Shown here: piece after piece, positions 1 to 5,497 of the stretch
Layout of the letters: each line of letters opens with the position of its first letter
How positions within the stretch are numbered: the first letter of the stretch is position 1
Source of the DNA: Methylomarinum sp.
GTDB taxonomy: Bacteria; Pseudomonadota; Gammaproteobacteria; Methylococcales; Methylomonadaceae
Length of the DNA: 5,497 nt
Direction: 5' to 3'
NCBI GenBank assembly: GCA_013139755.1
Contig: WTAG01000729.1
Span: forward strand, 1-5,497
Translations under genes and position numbers: made by a program
Notes under the pieces: model-generated
Database searches by the model: none
The model's input: only the letters and a program-made list of their open reading frames with translations
What the model was told of the DNA's origin: nothing

Positions 1-1179
1 TAATGCAATTTCTGCATCGCTATCAAAAGTAAAATGATTAATACAGATAACACAAGGTAAGCCGTAATTGTTGTTGATGTTGTGTAGGTGGCGTTCTAAA
101 TTTACAAAACCGGCTTCTAATGCGGCTAGATTTTCGTTGTTTAGCTCGTCTTTAGCCACGCCACCGTGGAATTTTAAGGCTCTGACAGTTGCCACTAATA
201 CCACGGCAGATGGTTTTAAGTCGGCCATACGACATTTGATGTCGATAAATTTTTCAGCACCTAAGTCCGCACCAAATCCGGCTTCTGTAATGGCATAGTC
301 AGCCAGTTTTAATGCTGTTTTTGTTGCCGTGACTGTATTGCAACCATGCGCGATGTTAGCAAATGGCCCGCCGTGAATAATGGCGATATTATTTTCCAGT
401 GTTTGTACTAGGTTAGGCTTAATCGCATCTTTTAATAATGCAGCCATAGATCCTTGGGCGTTTAAATCTCTGGCGTAAACAGGCGTTACGCGGTCTGATT
501 TATAAGCGATAACAATGCGGCCTAGGCGATCTTTTAAATCTGCACGACTGGTCGCTAGACATAAAATAGCCATAACTTCAGAGGCAACAACGATATCGTA
601 ACCGTCTTCACGTAGATAGCCGTTTGCTGGGCCGCCTTGTCCTATAGTGATCTTTCGTAATGCGCGGTCATTCATATCAACCACGCGTTTCCATTGCACG
701 CGTCTTGGATCAATGCCTAGTGAGTTACCGTGATTGATGTGGTTATCAATCATTGCTGAAAGTAGGTTATGTGCGACACCAATAGCATGGAAGTCACCTG
801 TAAAATGCAGGTTAATATCTTCCATAGGGACGACTTGGGAGTAACCACCGCCTGCTGCACCGCCTTTCATACCGAAGCAAGGGCCTAATGAAGGTTCACG
901 TAGGCACATAATAGATTTTTTGCCTAAACGATTCATGGCATCGCCTAAACCAACAGTGGTAGTGGTTTTACCTTCACCTGCTGGGGTTGGGCTAATGGCT
1001 GTGACTAGAATTAATTTACCATCTTTCTTTTCAGTTAGGCTATTGATGTATTCTAATGAAATTTTAGCTTTGTAATGCCCGTAAGGATCCATATGTTCAG
1101 CAGGAATACCGAATTTATCTTCGACTAAACCAATAATAGGTTTCATTTCTGCTTTTTGAGCAATTTCAATATCAGACAT
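1..1179 (-). CDS. ftfL: Formate--tetrahydrofolate ligase, N-terminal ~70% (partial)
   Basis: Cytoplasmic ATP-dependent ligase (also called FTHFS) that joins formate to tetrahydrofolate to give 10-formyl-H4F, the entry of formate into the folate branch feeding the serine cycle. I translated 393 codons from the ATG at 1179; the frame is open to the window edge, so the C-terminal part is missing (family length about 555-560 residues). Visible signatures are the ATP-binding loop [10 protein letters not shown] (residues 65-74), the first family signature [11 protein letters not shown] (103-113) and the second [12 protein letters not shown] (329-340). [16 protein letters not shown] and [10 protein letters not shown] are also typical of the family. 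A GGAG ribosome site (1186-1189) lies 6 bases before the ATG. It follows glyA on the same strand but beyond a strong terminator, so it may be a separate or read-through-fed transcription unit. Identity is secure. Confidence 0.97.
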   Translation of the reverse strand, partial: MSDIEIAQKAEMKPIIGLVEDKFGIPAEHMDPYGHYKAKISLEYINSLTEKKDGKLILVTAISPTPAGEGKTTTTVGLGDAMNRLGKKSIMCLREPSLGPCFGMKGGAAGGGYSQVVPMEDINLHFTGDFHAIGVAHNLLSAMIDNHINHGNSLGIDPRRVQWKRVVDMNDRALRKITIGQGGPANGYLREDGYDIVVASEVMAILCLATSRADLKDRLGRIVIAYKSDRVTPVYARDLNAQGSMAALLKDAIKPNLVQTLENNIAIIHGGPFANIAHGCNTVTATKTALKLADYAITEAGFGADLGAEKFIDIKCRMADLKPSAVVLVATVRALKFHGGVAKDELNNENLAALEAGFVNLERHLHNINNNYGLPCVICINHFTFDSDAEIAL

Positions 1180-1214
1180 TTAAGTCTCCATAATTATAAA
1201 AATTCAATAAACGC

Positions 1215-1249
1215 AAAAAGCCTACTTCTATTGATGAAGTAGGCTTTTT
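1215..1249 (-). terminator. Rho-independent terminator after glyA (symmetrical hairpin)
   Basis: A perfect 14-bp inverted repeat, AAAAAGCCTACTTC (1215-1228) with its complement at 1236-1249, closes a 7-base loop. On the minus strand the stem ends in a T5 run followed by GCGTTT, so it suits termination of mtdA-gck-glyA transcription about 80 bases after the glyA stop. The A/T flanks are symmetrical, so it could also act on plus-strand transcripts. It ends only 35 bases before the ftfL start codon. Confidence 0.9.
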
Positions 1250-1302
1250 GGTGTGCTAGTTGCAATAAAGATAGGGTCTTAGTTTGCTCTACTCTTTTTT
1301 TG

Positions 1303-1323
1303 CCTTTAGCCTTTAGTCTTTCG
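1303..1323. repeat. Three-unit heptamer tandem repeat
   Basis: Two exact copies of CCTTTAG (1303-1309, 1310-1316) are followed by a degenerate copy TCTTTCG (1317-1323), giving a strict 7-base period. A T7 run lies just to the left (1295-1301). The array falls between the glyA stop codon and its terminator, in the 3' untranslated part of the transcript. Short heptamer arrays of this kind occur between genes in various bacteria; no function is claimed. Confidence 0.6.
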
Positions 1324-1330
1324 CCTGCTC

Positions 1331-2587
1331 TTAATTACTATAAACAGGGAAGCGAGAGCAAAGTAAGCCGACTTTTTCGCGAACAGCAGAGATGACGTTG
1401 TCATCATCCATGTTTTCCATTACGTCACACATTAAGTTAGCAATTTCTGATACCTGTGCTTCTTTAAAGCCGCGAGAGGTTGGTGCAGGCGTTCCTATAC
1501 GAATACCACTGGTAACAAAAGGTGATTCTGGGTCATTAGGTACAGCATTCTTATTGACAGTAATGTTTGCTTTACTTAATGCAGCGTCAGCCGCTTTCCC
1601 TGTAATACCTTTAGGGATTAATGAAACCAGCATCAGGTGGTTATCTGTACCACCGGAAACAACATCGAACCCACGGTTAATAAAGACGTCAGCCATAGCA
1701 TTTGCATTGTTAATAACCTGACGTTGGTATTTGGCAAATTCCGGCTGCATGGCTTCTTTAAAAGCAACGGCTTTTGCTGCAATAACATGCATTAGCGGGC
1801 CGCCTTGAATACCAGGGAAAATATTAGAGTTAAATTTTTTCTCTAATTCAGGGTTGCTTTTACAAATGATAAATCCGCCTCTGGGGCCGCGTAATGATTT
1901 GTGTGTGGTACTGGTGACTACATCAGCAAAAGGCACAGGATTGGGATATAAACCCGTAGCGACTAAACCGGCAACATGATCCATATCAACAAAAAGATAA
2001 GCACCAACCAGGTCGGCAATCTTTCTAAAGCGTTCCCAATCCCATATTCTGGAATAAGCAGAGAAGCCTGCCACAATCAATTTAGGTTTGTGCTCAAGTG
2101 CTAAAGCCTCAACTTGGTCATAATCAATTTCACCAGTTTCTGGGTGTAAGCCATATTGGATTGAATTGTAGATTTTTCCAGAAAAGTTTGGTCTTGCACC
2201 ATGAGTTAAATGTCCGCCATCAGCAAGACTTAATCCAAGAATGGTGTCGCCAGGCTGAACTAAAGCCATGTACACAGCCATGTTAGCTTGTGAGCCAGAA
2301 TGCGGTTGAACGTTGGCATAATCGGCATCATATAGTTCTTTAAGGCGATCTATCGCTAGTTGCTCAACCTTATCAACAAATTCACAGCCGCCATAGTAGC
2401 GTTTTGTTGGGTAACCTTCTGCGTATTTGTTAGTTAAACAAGAGCCTTGAGCTTCCATAACACGTGGGCTGGTATAGTTTTCTGATGCAATCAGCTCGAT
2501 ATGGTCTTCCTGGCGCTGACGCTCCTCTTCCATTGCTTGAAAAAGATCATCATCAAAACCGGCAATAGTCATGGAATTTTTAAACAT
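1331..2587 (-). CDS. glyA: Serine hydroxymethyltransferase
   Basis: PLP-dependent cytoplasmic enzyme interconverting glycine plus 5,10-methylene-H4F with serine plus H4F; in serine-cycle methylotrophs this is the carbon-entry reaction. At 418 residues it has full family length. Landmarks match E. coli GlyA almost number for number: S35, Y55, E57 and Y65, the PLP-stacking His126 (GGHLTHG), Asp201 that pairs with the pyridine nitrogen, the Schiff-base Lys230 ([12 protein letters not shown]) and the substrate-carboxylate Arg363 ([14 protein letters not shown]). One oddity is DMDH at 201-204 where the family almost always has DMAH. The first ATG is preferred over Met6 because an AGGAG lies 5 bases before it. 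It starts 18 bases after the gck stop and is the last gene before the 1215-1249 terminator, so it is probably the distal gene of an mtdA-gck-glyA operon. Confidence 0.98.
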   Translation of the reverse strand: MFKNSMTIAGFDDDLFQAMEEERQRQEDHIELIASENYTSPRVMEAQGSCLTNKYAEGYPTKRYYGGCEFVDKVEQLAIDRLKELYDADYANVQPHSGSQANMAVYMALVQPGDTILGLSLADGGHLTHGARPNFSGKIYNSIQYGLHPETGEIDYDQVEALALEHKPKLIVAGFSAYSRIWDWERFRKIADLVGAYLFVDMDHVAGLVATGLYPNPVPFADVVTSTTHKSLRGPRGGFIICKSNPELEKKFNSNIFPGIQGGPLMHVIAAKAVAFKEAMQPEFAKYQRQVINNANAMADVFINRGFDVVSGGTDNHLMLVSLIPKGITGKAADAALSKANITVNKNAVPNDPESPFVTSGIRIGTPAPTSRGFKEAQVSEIANLMCDVMENMDDDNVISAVREKVGLLCSRFPVYSN

Positions 2588-2592
2588 GGTGT

Positions 2593-2597
2593 CTCCT
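2593..2597 (-). promoter_or_regulatory. Ribosome binding site of glyA
   Basis: AGGAG on the minus strand lies 5 bases before the ATG at 2587. It sits inside the 18-base gap after gck and settles the choice of the first Met over the in-frame Met6, which would lie 20 bases from this site. Confidence 0.8.
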
Positions 2598-2605
2598 AGG
2601 TTAAT

Positions 2606-3967
2606 TTATTCTGGTTGGATTAGTAATATTTGTAAATCAGCAACGTTAGTGCCGGTTGCCCCTGTGATTACTAAATCCTGTGATTCTTTTAAAGCTGGAT
2701 ATGAGTCGTTATTCTTTAGACTGTTTTCTGGGTCAATTTTATTCTGTCTCAGTCTATCCAGTGTGTTTGTGTCTACAAGTCCGCCGGCAGCATCTGTTGG
2801 GCCATCACGACCATCTGTTCCACCACTTAGAAATGTCCAACTTGCTTTTAGCTGGTGTTTTTTAGCTGCTATAGTAAAAGCCAGTGCCATTTCCTGGTTG
2901 CGACCGCCTGATCCTGTACCTGTTAAACTGACCGTTGTTTCACCACCTGCCAGTATAGCCGTTGCATGATTTAAGCTATTTTCTACTTGTTTTGCATATA
3001 AAGCCAGTTGCTCTGCAATATCTCTTGCTTCGCCGCATACAGACTGGCTGAATATATCTGTTTCGTAGCCGAGGTTTTTGGCAGTTCTAACAATGCTTTT
3101 AAGGCTAATATTGTTACTGCCAATAAGTGTGGCTGAAGATTTGTTAAAAAAAGGTGCATCGGGTTTAGGTGTTTCTTTAACTTCGCCTTGCTCGCCTTTT
3201 TTAAGTAAATCTTTAACGGATAAAGGTATTTTACCCCAAATCGCTTTGTTTTTAAGTATGCTTATTGCTTCTTTAAAAGTCGTGCTATCCGGTACTGTAG
3301 GGCCGCTGGCAATGGCGCTTAAATCATCACCTATTACATCAGACAAAATTAAGCTGTGTAAATCAGCAGGTGCTGCAAGTTTGGCTAAGTAACCGCCTTT
3401 TATCTGTGATAGGTGTTTTCTTACACAGTTTATTTGGTTAATGTTTGCCCCGCTTGCTAATAGTAAGTCGGTGGTCGTTTGCTTGTCTTTAAGTGATATG
3501 CCGGCCGCAGGGTAGGGCAGTAAGGCTGAGCCTCCGCCCGAAATAAGTATCAATACTAATTCATCTGCTTTTGTGTTTTTTAGCTGTTCAACAATGCGCT
3601 TAGCGGCTTGCTGACCAGCTGAATCAGGGATAGGATGGCCAGCGCCTAGTATCTCAATGTTTTTTAAATCAGCTACATTGTCATAGTTGGTTATGGCAAT
3701 AATATTGCCTGCTACACGATGAGCAGGAATAATCTCTTTTGCTGCCTGAGCCATGCGGCAGGCGGCTTTTCCAATGGCAATAACGTGGATTTTTGACCAT
3801 CTGCCTTGGCGTTTTTTAGTGTTATCATTTAAATCTAAAGCAATTTCAAAATGATTTTCAGCAACCGTCAGGCAGTTTTTTACTGCTTGATACGGATCAG
3901 CCGCATCAATTCCTGTCTGGAAGATCTCAAGTGCATCTTTACGTAAAGATTTAATAGATGACGCCAT
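2606..3967 (-). CDS. gck: Glycerate 2-kinase (MOFRL family)
   Basis: Cytoplasmic kinase that phosphorylates D-glycerate with ATP to 2-phosphoglycerate, the serine-cycle step after hydroxypyruvate reduction. At 453 residues it has the usual two-part layout: an N-terminal DUF4147 domain (about 8-245) with GKAA (66-69) and SGGGSALL (143-150), and a C-terminal MOFRL domain (about 335-447) with GETTVSLTGTGSGGRNQE (342-359), SGGTDGRDGPTDAAGG (381-396) and TGATGTNVADL (435-445). The family is also called TtuD or GarK2-like when it serves tartrate or glucarate breakdown; the neighbours mtdA and glyA argue for the serine-cycle role. The ATG lies 8 bases after the mtdA stop, with no clear Shine-Dalgarno sequence in the preceding bases (TTAACAATTATT), so translation probably depends on coupling to mtdA. 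The family is certain; the 2-phosphoglycerate specificity comes from family knowledge. Confidence 0.95.
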   Translation of the reverse strand: MASSIKSLRKDALEIFQTGIDAADPYQAVKNCLTVAENHFEIALDLNDNTKKRQGRWSKIHVIAIGKAACRMAQAAKEIIPAHRVAGNIIAITNYDNVADLKNIEILGAGHPIPDSAGQQAAKRIVEQLKNTKADELVLILISGGGSALLPYPAAGISLKDKQTTTDLLLASGANINQINCVRKHLSQIKGGYLAKLAAPADLHSLILSDVIGDDLSAIASGPTVPDSTTFKEAISILKNKAIWGKIPLSVKDLLKKGEQGEVKETPKPDAPFFNKSSATLIGSNNISLKSIVRTAKNLGYETDIFSQSVCGEARDIAEQLALYAKQVENSLNHATAILAGGETTVSLTGTGSGGRNQEMALAFTIAAKKHQLKASWTFLSGGTDGRDGPTDAAGGLVDTNTLDRLRQNKIDPENSLKNNDSYPALKESQDLVITGATGTNVADLQILLIQPE

Positions 3968-3975
3968 AATAATTG

Positions 3976-4833
3976 TTAAGCCATTTCTTTTGCTAATTTA
4001 AAAATAAGCTCAGCATCAAAAACTTGTTTGTTATCTTCGAATAATTTAGCAATACAGGCGCGGTGTAAGGTAAGTTTTAGCGTACCAAAACCAATCGCAC
4101 CCCATACATTTTTACCATGACGGTCGCTACCTCTATCAAACATTTCAGTGCCGCCAATACCTAGTGGTGGTGTGGCATTAGCATCGGCAATGACTTCTAG
4201 GTTAGGGTTGTTTTGCCAGTGTTCGGTTTCTAATAGTTGAATGCCTGCTGCACCCGTAGCAAAAACTATATTGGCATCGGCAATAGCATCACCGCGCGTA
4301 TCGCAATCAGGGGCTTCTATGGGGGTTAAGTCAACGTCAAAGCGTTTTTTCATTGCGAAGCAGGCTTTTTCAGCACTAAAAATATGACGTGAAGTGATGG
4401 ATACTTCAGCGCCTTCTTGTGCAAGCATTGCGGCTGCACGCTGACCAACAGGACCTGTGCCGCCTAAAATGACGGCTTTTTTTCCTGCTAACGATGTGCT
4501 GGTTGCTATCTTGGCGACAGCTGCGGCAGCAGTGGTGTTGCTGCCATTGCTATCAAGCATGACAGAGACTTGAAAGCCTGGGAAAAAATGTTTTTGTACA
4601 GCAATAAATAATTCTTGACCGGCAATAATGTCGCTACCACCAACAAAGATAGCGGTATTCTTTTTGTCTTTAGGTGCACGGGTAAAAATTGTACCTTCAA
4701 CCAATGATGAGATGTTATCTGGTGTTAATCCACCATGAGAAATAACATGATCTGCACCGCCATCATAGGCAACAATAGTATCAAATGATGAGGGGTGGCT
4801 ATCGGTATCAAATTGGAATAACAGTTTTTTCAT
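3976..4833 (-). CDS. mtdA: NADP-dependent methylene-H4MPT/methylene-H4F dehydrogenase
   Basis: Cytoplasmic oxidoreductase interconverting 5,10-methylene and 5,10-methenyl tetrahydrofolate (and the tetrahydromethanopterin forms) with NADP. In methylotrophs it links formyl/methenyl-H4F to the methylene-H4F used by GlyA. The 285-residue product is close to the 288 of Methylobacterium MtdA and agrees with it throughout: the start KKLLFQFDTD, YDGGADH (23-29), MLDSNGSNTTAAA (92-104), the Rossmann loop GGTGPVG (124-130), SR (148-149) where the NADP 2'-phosphate is expected, ATPPLGIGG (220-228), and the ending LHRACIAKLFE...FKLAKEMA. An AAGG (4841-4844) lies 7 bases before the ATG; another ATG 2 bases upstream (4837-4835) is in a different frame. 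It is the first gene of the probable mtdA-gck-glyA operon and is divergent from mdh. Confidence 0.97.
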   Translation of the reverse strand: MKKLLFQFDTDSHPSSFDTIVAYDGGADHVISHGGLTPDNISSLVEGTIFTRAPKDKKNTAIFVGGSDIIAGQELFIAVQKHFFPGFQVSVMLDSNGSNTTAAAAVAKIATSTSLAGKKAVILGGTGPVGQRAAAMLAQEGAEVSITSRHIFSAEKACFAMKKRFDVDLTPIEAPDCDTRGDAIADANIVFATGAAGIQLLETEHWQNNPNLEVIADANATPPLGIGGTEMFDRGSDRHGKNVWGAIGFGTLKLTLHRACIAKLFEDNKQVFDAELIFKLAKEMA

Positions 4834-4857
4834 TCATGTGCCTTTTTTATTAATAGA

Positions 4858-4863
4858 ACTATA
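4858..4863 (-). promoter_or_regulatory. Candidate -10 of the mtdA promoter
   Basis: TATAGT on the minus strand matches 5 of 6 of the sigma-70 -10 consensus. A start about 7 bases on (near 4851) would give an 18-base leader containing the mtdA AAGG site, which is well placed. No good -35 is present at 16-18 bases; that position falls within the end of the foldback repeat (AGCGTA and shifted versions). Either an activator is needed or transcription starts elsewhere. Confidence 0.3.
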
Positions 4864-4875
4864 CTTCACATGGTT

Positions 4876-5012
4876 ACGGTTACGCTGTTATAGCGAGTTG
4901 ATTTTTGTCGATAGCAAGGTATTGAAATAGGCGCATAGTAAGCTACGCAGCTGTTTCAGTAATGCAGGCTGTCAGAGAAAATCGACCGATAAGAATCCGC
5001 AGCGGTGACCGT
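4876..5012. repeat. Long imperfect foldback (inverted) repeat, MITE/REP-like
   Basis: About 137 bases can fold back on themselves around the loop TAAG (4939-4942). Three nested paired blocks share nearly one centre. The inner block is GAAATAGGCGCATAG (4924-4938) with 4943-4957, 11 of 15 Watson-Crick. The middle block is 4897-4915 with 4968-4986, 13 of 19. The outer block is ACGGTTACGCTG (4876-4887) with CAGCGGTGACCGT (5000-5012), 11 of 12 plus one bulged base. The left end also has a tandem GGTTAC pair (4872-4883). No T-run follows, so it is not a terminator. Shape and size fit a non-coding palindromic intergenic element; whether it is dispersed in the genome cannot be seen here. It could instead be a structured mtdA leader. 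Confidence 0.65.
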
Positions 5013-5021
5013 GCGAAGTAT

Positions 5022-5051
5022 ATATCTGAATATAGTGATATAAACAGATAT
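5022..5051. repeat. 7-bp dyad, possible operator
   Basis: ATATCTG (5022-5028) and its exact complement CAGATAT (5045-5051) are separated by 16 bases of AT-rich DNA. The dyad lies between the divergent mtdA and mdh genes, a position where a shared regulator could bind. In such AT-rich sequence a 7-bp match may be chance, and I recognise no known regulator site. Confidence 0.3.
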
Positions 5052-5129
5052 TTTTAATGGTATTTTTATCCGGCAATATTATACCTTATATTTACAGCTG
5101 TTTAATTATGCCTTTTCTTGTCTTTGAGG

Positions 5130-5159
5130 TTGCTTAGGGTATGGTGTATTCGCTATGAT
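5130..5159 (+). promoter_or_regulatory. Candidate sigma-70 promoter of mdh
   Basis: TTGCTT (5130-5135) and TATGAT (5154-5159) are spaced by 18 bases. The -10 matches 5 of 6 and the -35 matches the key TTG. Initiation near 5166 would leave a leader of about 105 bases before mdh. An overlapping weaker alternative is TTGTCT (5118-5123) with TATGGT (5140-5145). Confidence 0.35.
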
Positions 5160-5270
5160 TAACGAAAAGTTATTGCCTGATAGTGAGATGGGGGGTAGCT
5201 TGGCGTTATGAAAGAGCGCTAATCTTAAATTATCTGCAGCTAATAACACTAAGAATAATAAGGAAAATAA

Positions 5271-5497
5271 ATGAAAAGACCCGTAGATATCGCAGTGACA
5301 GGAGCCGCAGGCCAAATTGGCTATTCATTGATTTTTCGCTTGGCAGCGGGAGAATTGTTGGGTCCGGATCAACCTATTATTTTGCATTTACTGGAAGTTA
5401 CCTCCGCCTTAAGTGCTTTAAATGGTGTGGTAATGGAATTAAATGATTGTGCTTATCCTTTATTGAAAAAAATTGTACAGACAGACGACCCTCGGGT
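5271..5497 (+). CDS. mdh: Malate dehydrogenase, N-terminal 75 residues (partial)
   Basis: NAD-dependent cytoplasmic enzyme interconverting oxaloacetate and malate; in the serine cycle it supplies malate for malyl-CoA formation, and it also serves the TCA cycle. The gene runs off the right edge after 75 codons plus two bases of a likely family total near 325. The start [20 protein letters not shown] contains the nucleotide-binding loop GAAGQIGY (11-18). It is followed by LLEV (40-43), where the acidic residue E42 ends the second strand as in NAD-using enzymes, and by [13 protein letters not shown] (53-65), which matches the GVVMELEDCAFPLL of this family. AAGGA (5260-5264) lies 6 bases before the ATG. 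It is divergent from mtdA. The enzyme family is clear; catalytic His and Arg residues are outside the window. Confidence 0.93.
   Translation, partial: MKRPVDIAVTGAAGQIGYSLIFRLAAGELLGPDQPIILHLLEVTSALSALNGVVMELNDCAYPLLKKIVQTDDPR

Larger units (their letters stand above)
4834..5270. other. mtdA-mdh divergent intergenic region
   Basis: A 437-base spacer between two divergent genes. From left to right it holds the mtdA leader and a candidate -10 (4834-4863), a long imperfect foldback repeat (4876-5012), a very AT-rich stretch with a 7-bp dyad (about 5016-5100), and a segment with the best plus-strand promoter candidate (5130-5159) followed by the mdh leader. A second minus-strand TATAAT occurs at 5078-5083, with only a poor -35 (ATTAAA, 17 bases upstream); if used, the foldback would lie inside a ~240-base mtdA leader. 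I see no convincing gene: the open frames crossing it have no recognisable protein features and run into the mdh start on a wrong frame or strand. Confidence 0.75.

Noticed and set aside
1180..1191. Four-codon mini-frame ATG GAG ACT TAA ahead of ftfL
   Set aside because: It overlaps the ftfL ribosome site itself and has no site of its own; it is too short to support as a leader peptide.
1193..1198. Perfect TATAAT on the minus strand before ftfL
   Set aside because: Initiation would fall at about 1186, inside the GGAG ribosome site, and there is no -35 match at 15-18 bases. It is probably chance in AT-rich DNA.
2571..2969. 132-residue plus-strand open frame
   Set aside because: It is antisense to the well-supported gck reading frame and the glyA start, and shows no recognisable domain. 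The same reasoning removes the plus-strand frames at 68-298, 1392-1721, 2098-2286, 2680-2865 and 3078-3392.
4506..4700. 64-residue minus-strand open frame
   Set aside because: It lies in another frame wholly inside mtdA, which is identified along its whole length.
4876..5012. Foldback as a terminator or CRISPR repeat
   Set aside because: No T-run follows either arm, and there are no regularly spaced repeats with spacers.
5106..5315. 69-residue minus-strand open frame with a hydrophobic N-terminal stretch
   Set aside because: It starts inside the mdh coding region on the opposite strand and ends in the AT-rich spacer, with no family resemblance. The hydrophobic run probably reflects antisense base composition.
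5183..5446. 87-residue plus-strand open frame
   Set aside because: It overlaps mdh in a different frame; the mdh frame has the clear Rossmann loop and a well-placed ribosome site.

Overview
The window carries five protein genes of one-carbon assimilation by the serine cycle. They suggest a gammaproteobacterial methylotroph, most likely a methanotroph of the order Methylococcales. Three things point that way: the combination of MtdA, FtfL, MOFRL-type glycerate 2-kinase, SHMT and malate dehydrogenase; the moderately AT-rich DNA; and protein sequences of proteobacterial type. The genus cannot be fixed from this window, and the assignment is inference from gene content and remembered family sequences.

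Layout. On the minus strand, in transcription order from high to low coordinates: mtdA (4833-3976), gck (3967-2606), glyA (2587-1331), a strong hairpin terminator (1215-1249), then ftfL (1179 to beyond position 1; about 70% of the gene is inside). mtdA-gck-glyA are separated by only 8 and 18 bases and look like one operon ending at the terminator. On the plus strand, mdh starts at 5271 and runs off the right edge. The 437-base gap between the divergent mtdA and mdh (4834-5270) holds candidate promoters, a roughly 137-bp imperfect foldback repeat and a short 7-bp dyad.

How the genes work together. FtfL joins formate to tetrahydrofolate, and MtdA interconverts methylene- and methenyl-pterins with NADP. 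GlyA condenses methylene-tetrahydrofolate with glycine to serine. Glycerate 2-kinase makes 2-phosphoglycerate from glycerate further along the cycle, and malate dehydrogenase makes malate from oxaloacetate. The enzymes between serine and glycerate (serine-glyoxylate aminotransferase, hydroxypyruvate reductase) and the methenyl-H4F cyclohydrolase are not in this window and may lie outside it.

No wholly new system is visible. The points most worth a second look are the foldback element between mtdA and mdh, an unusual Ala-to-Asp change beside the PLP site of GlyA, and the terminator placed so close to ftfL that ordinary promoter space is lacking.
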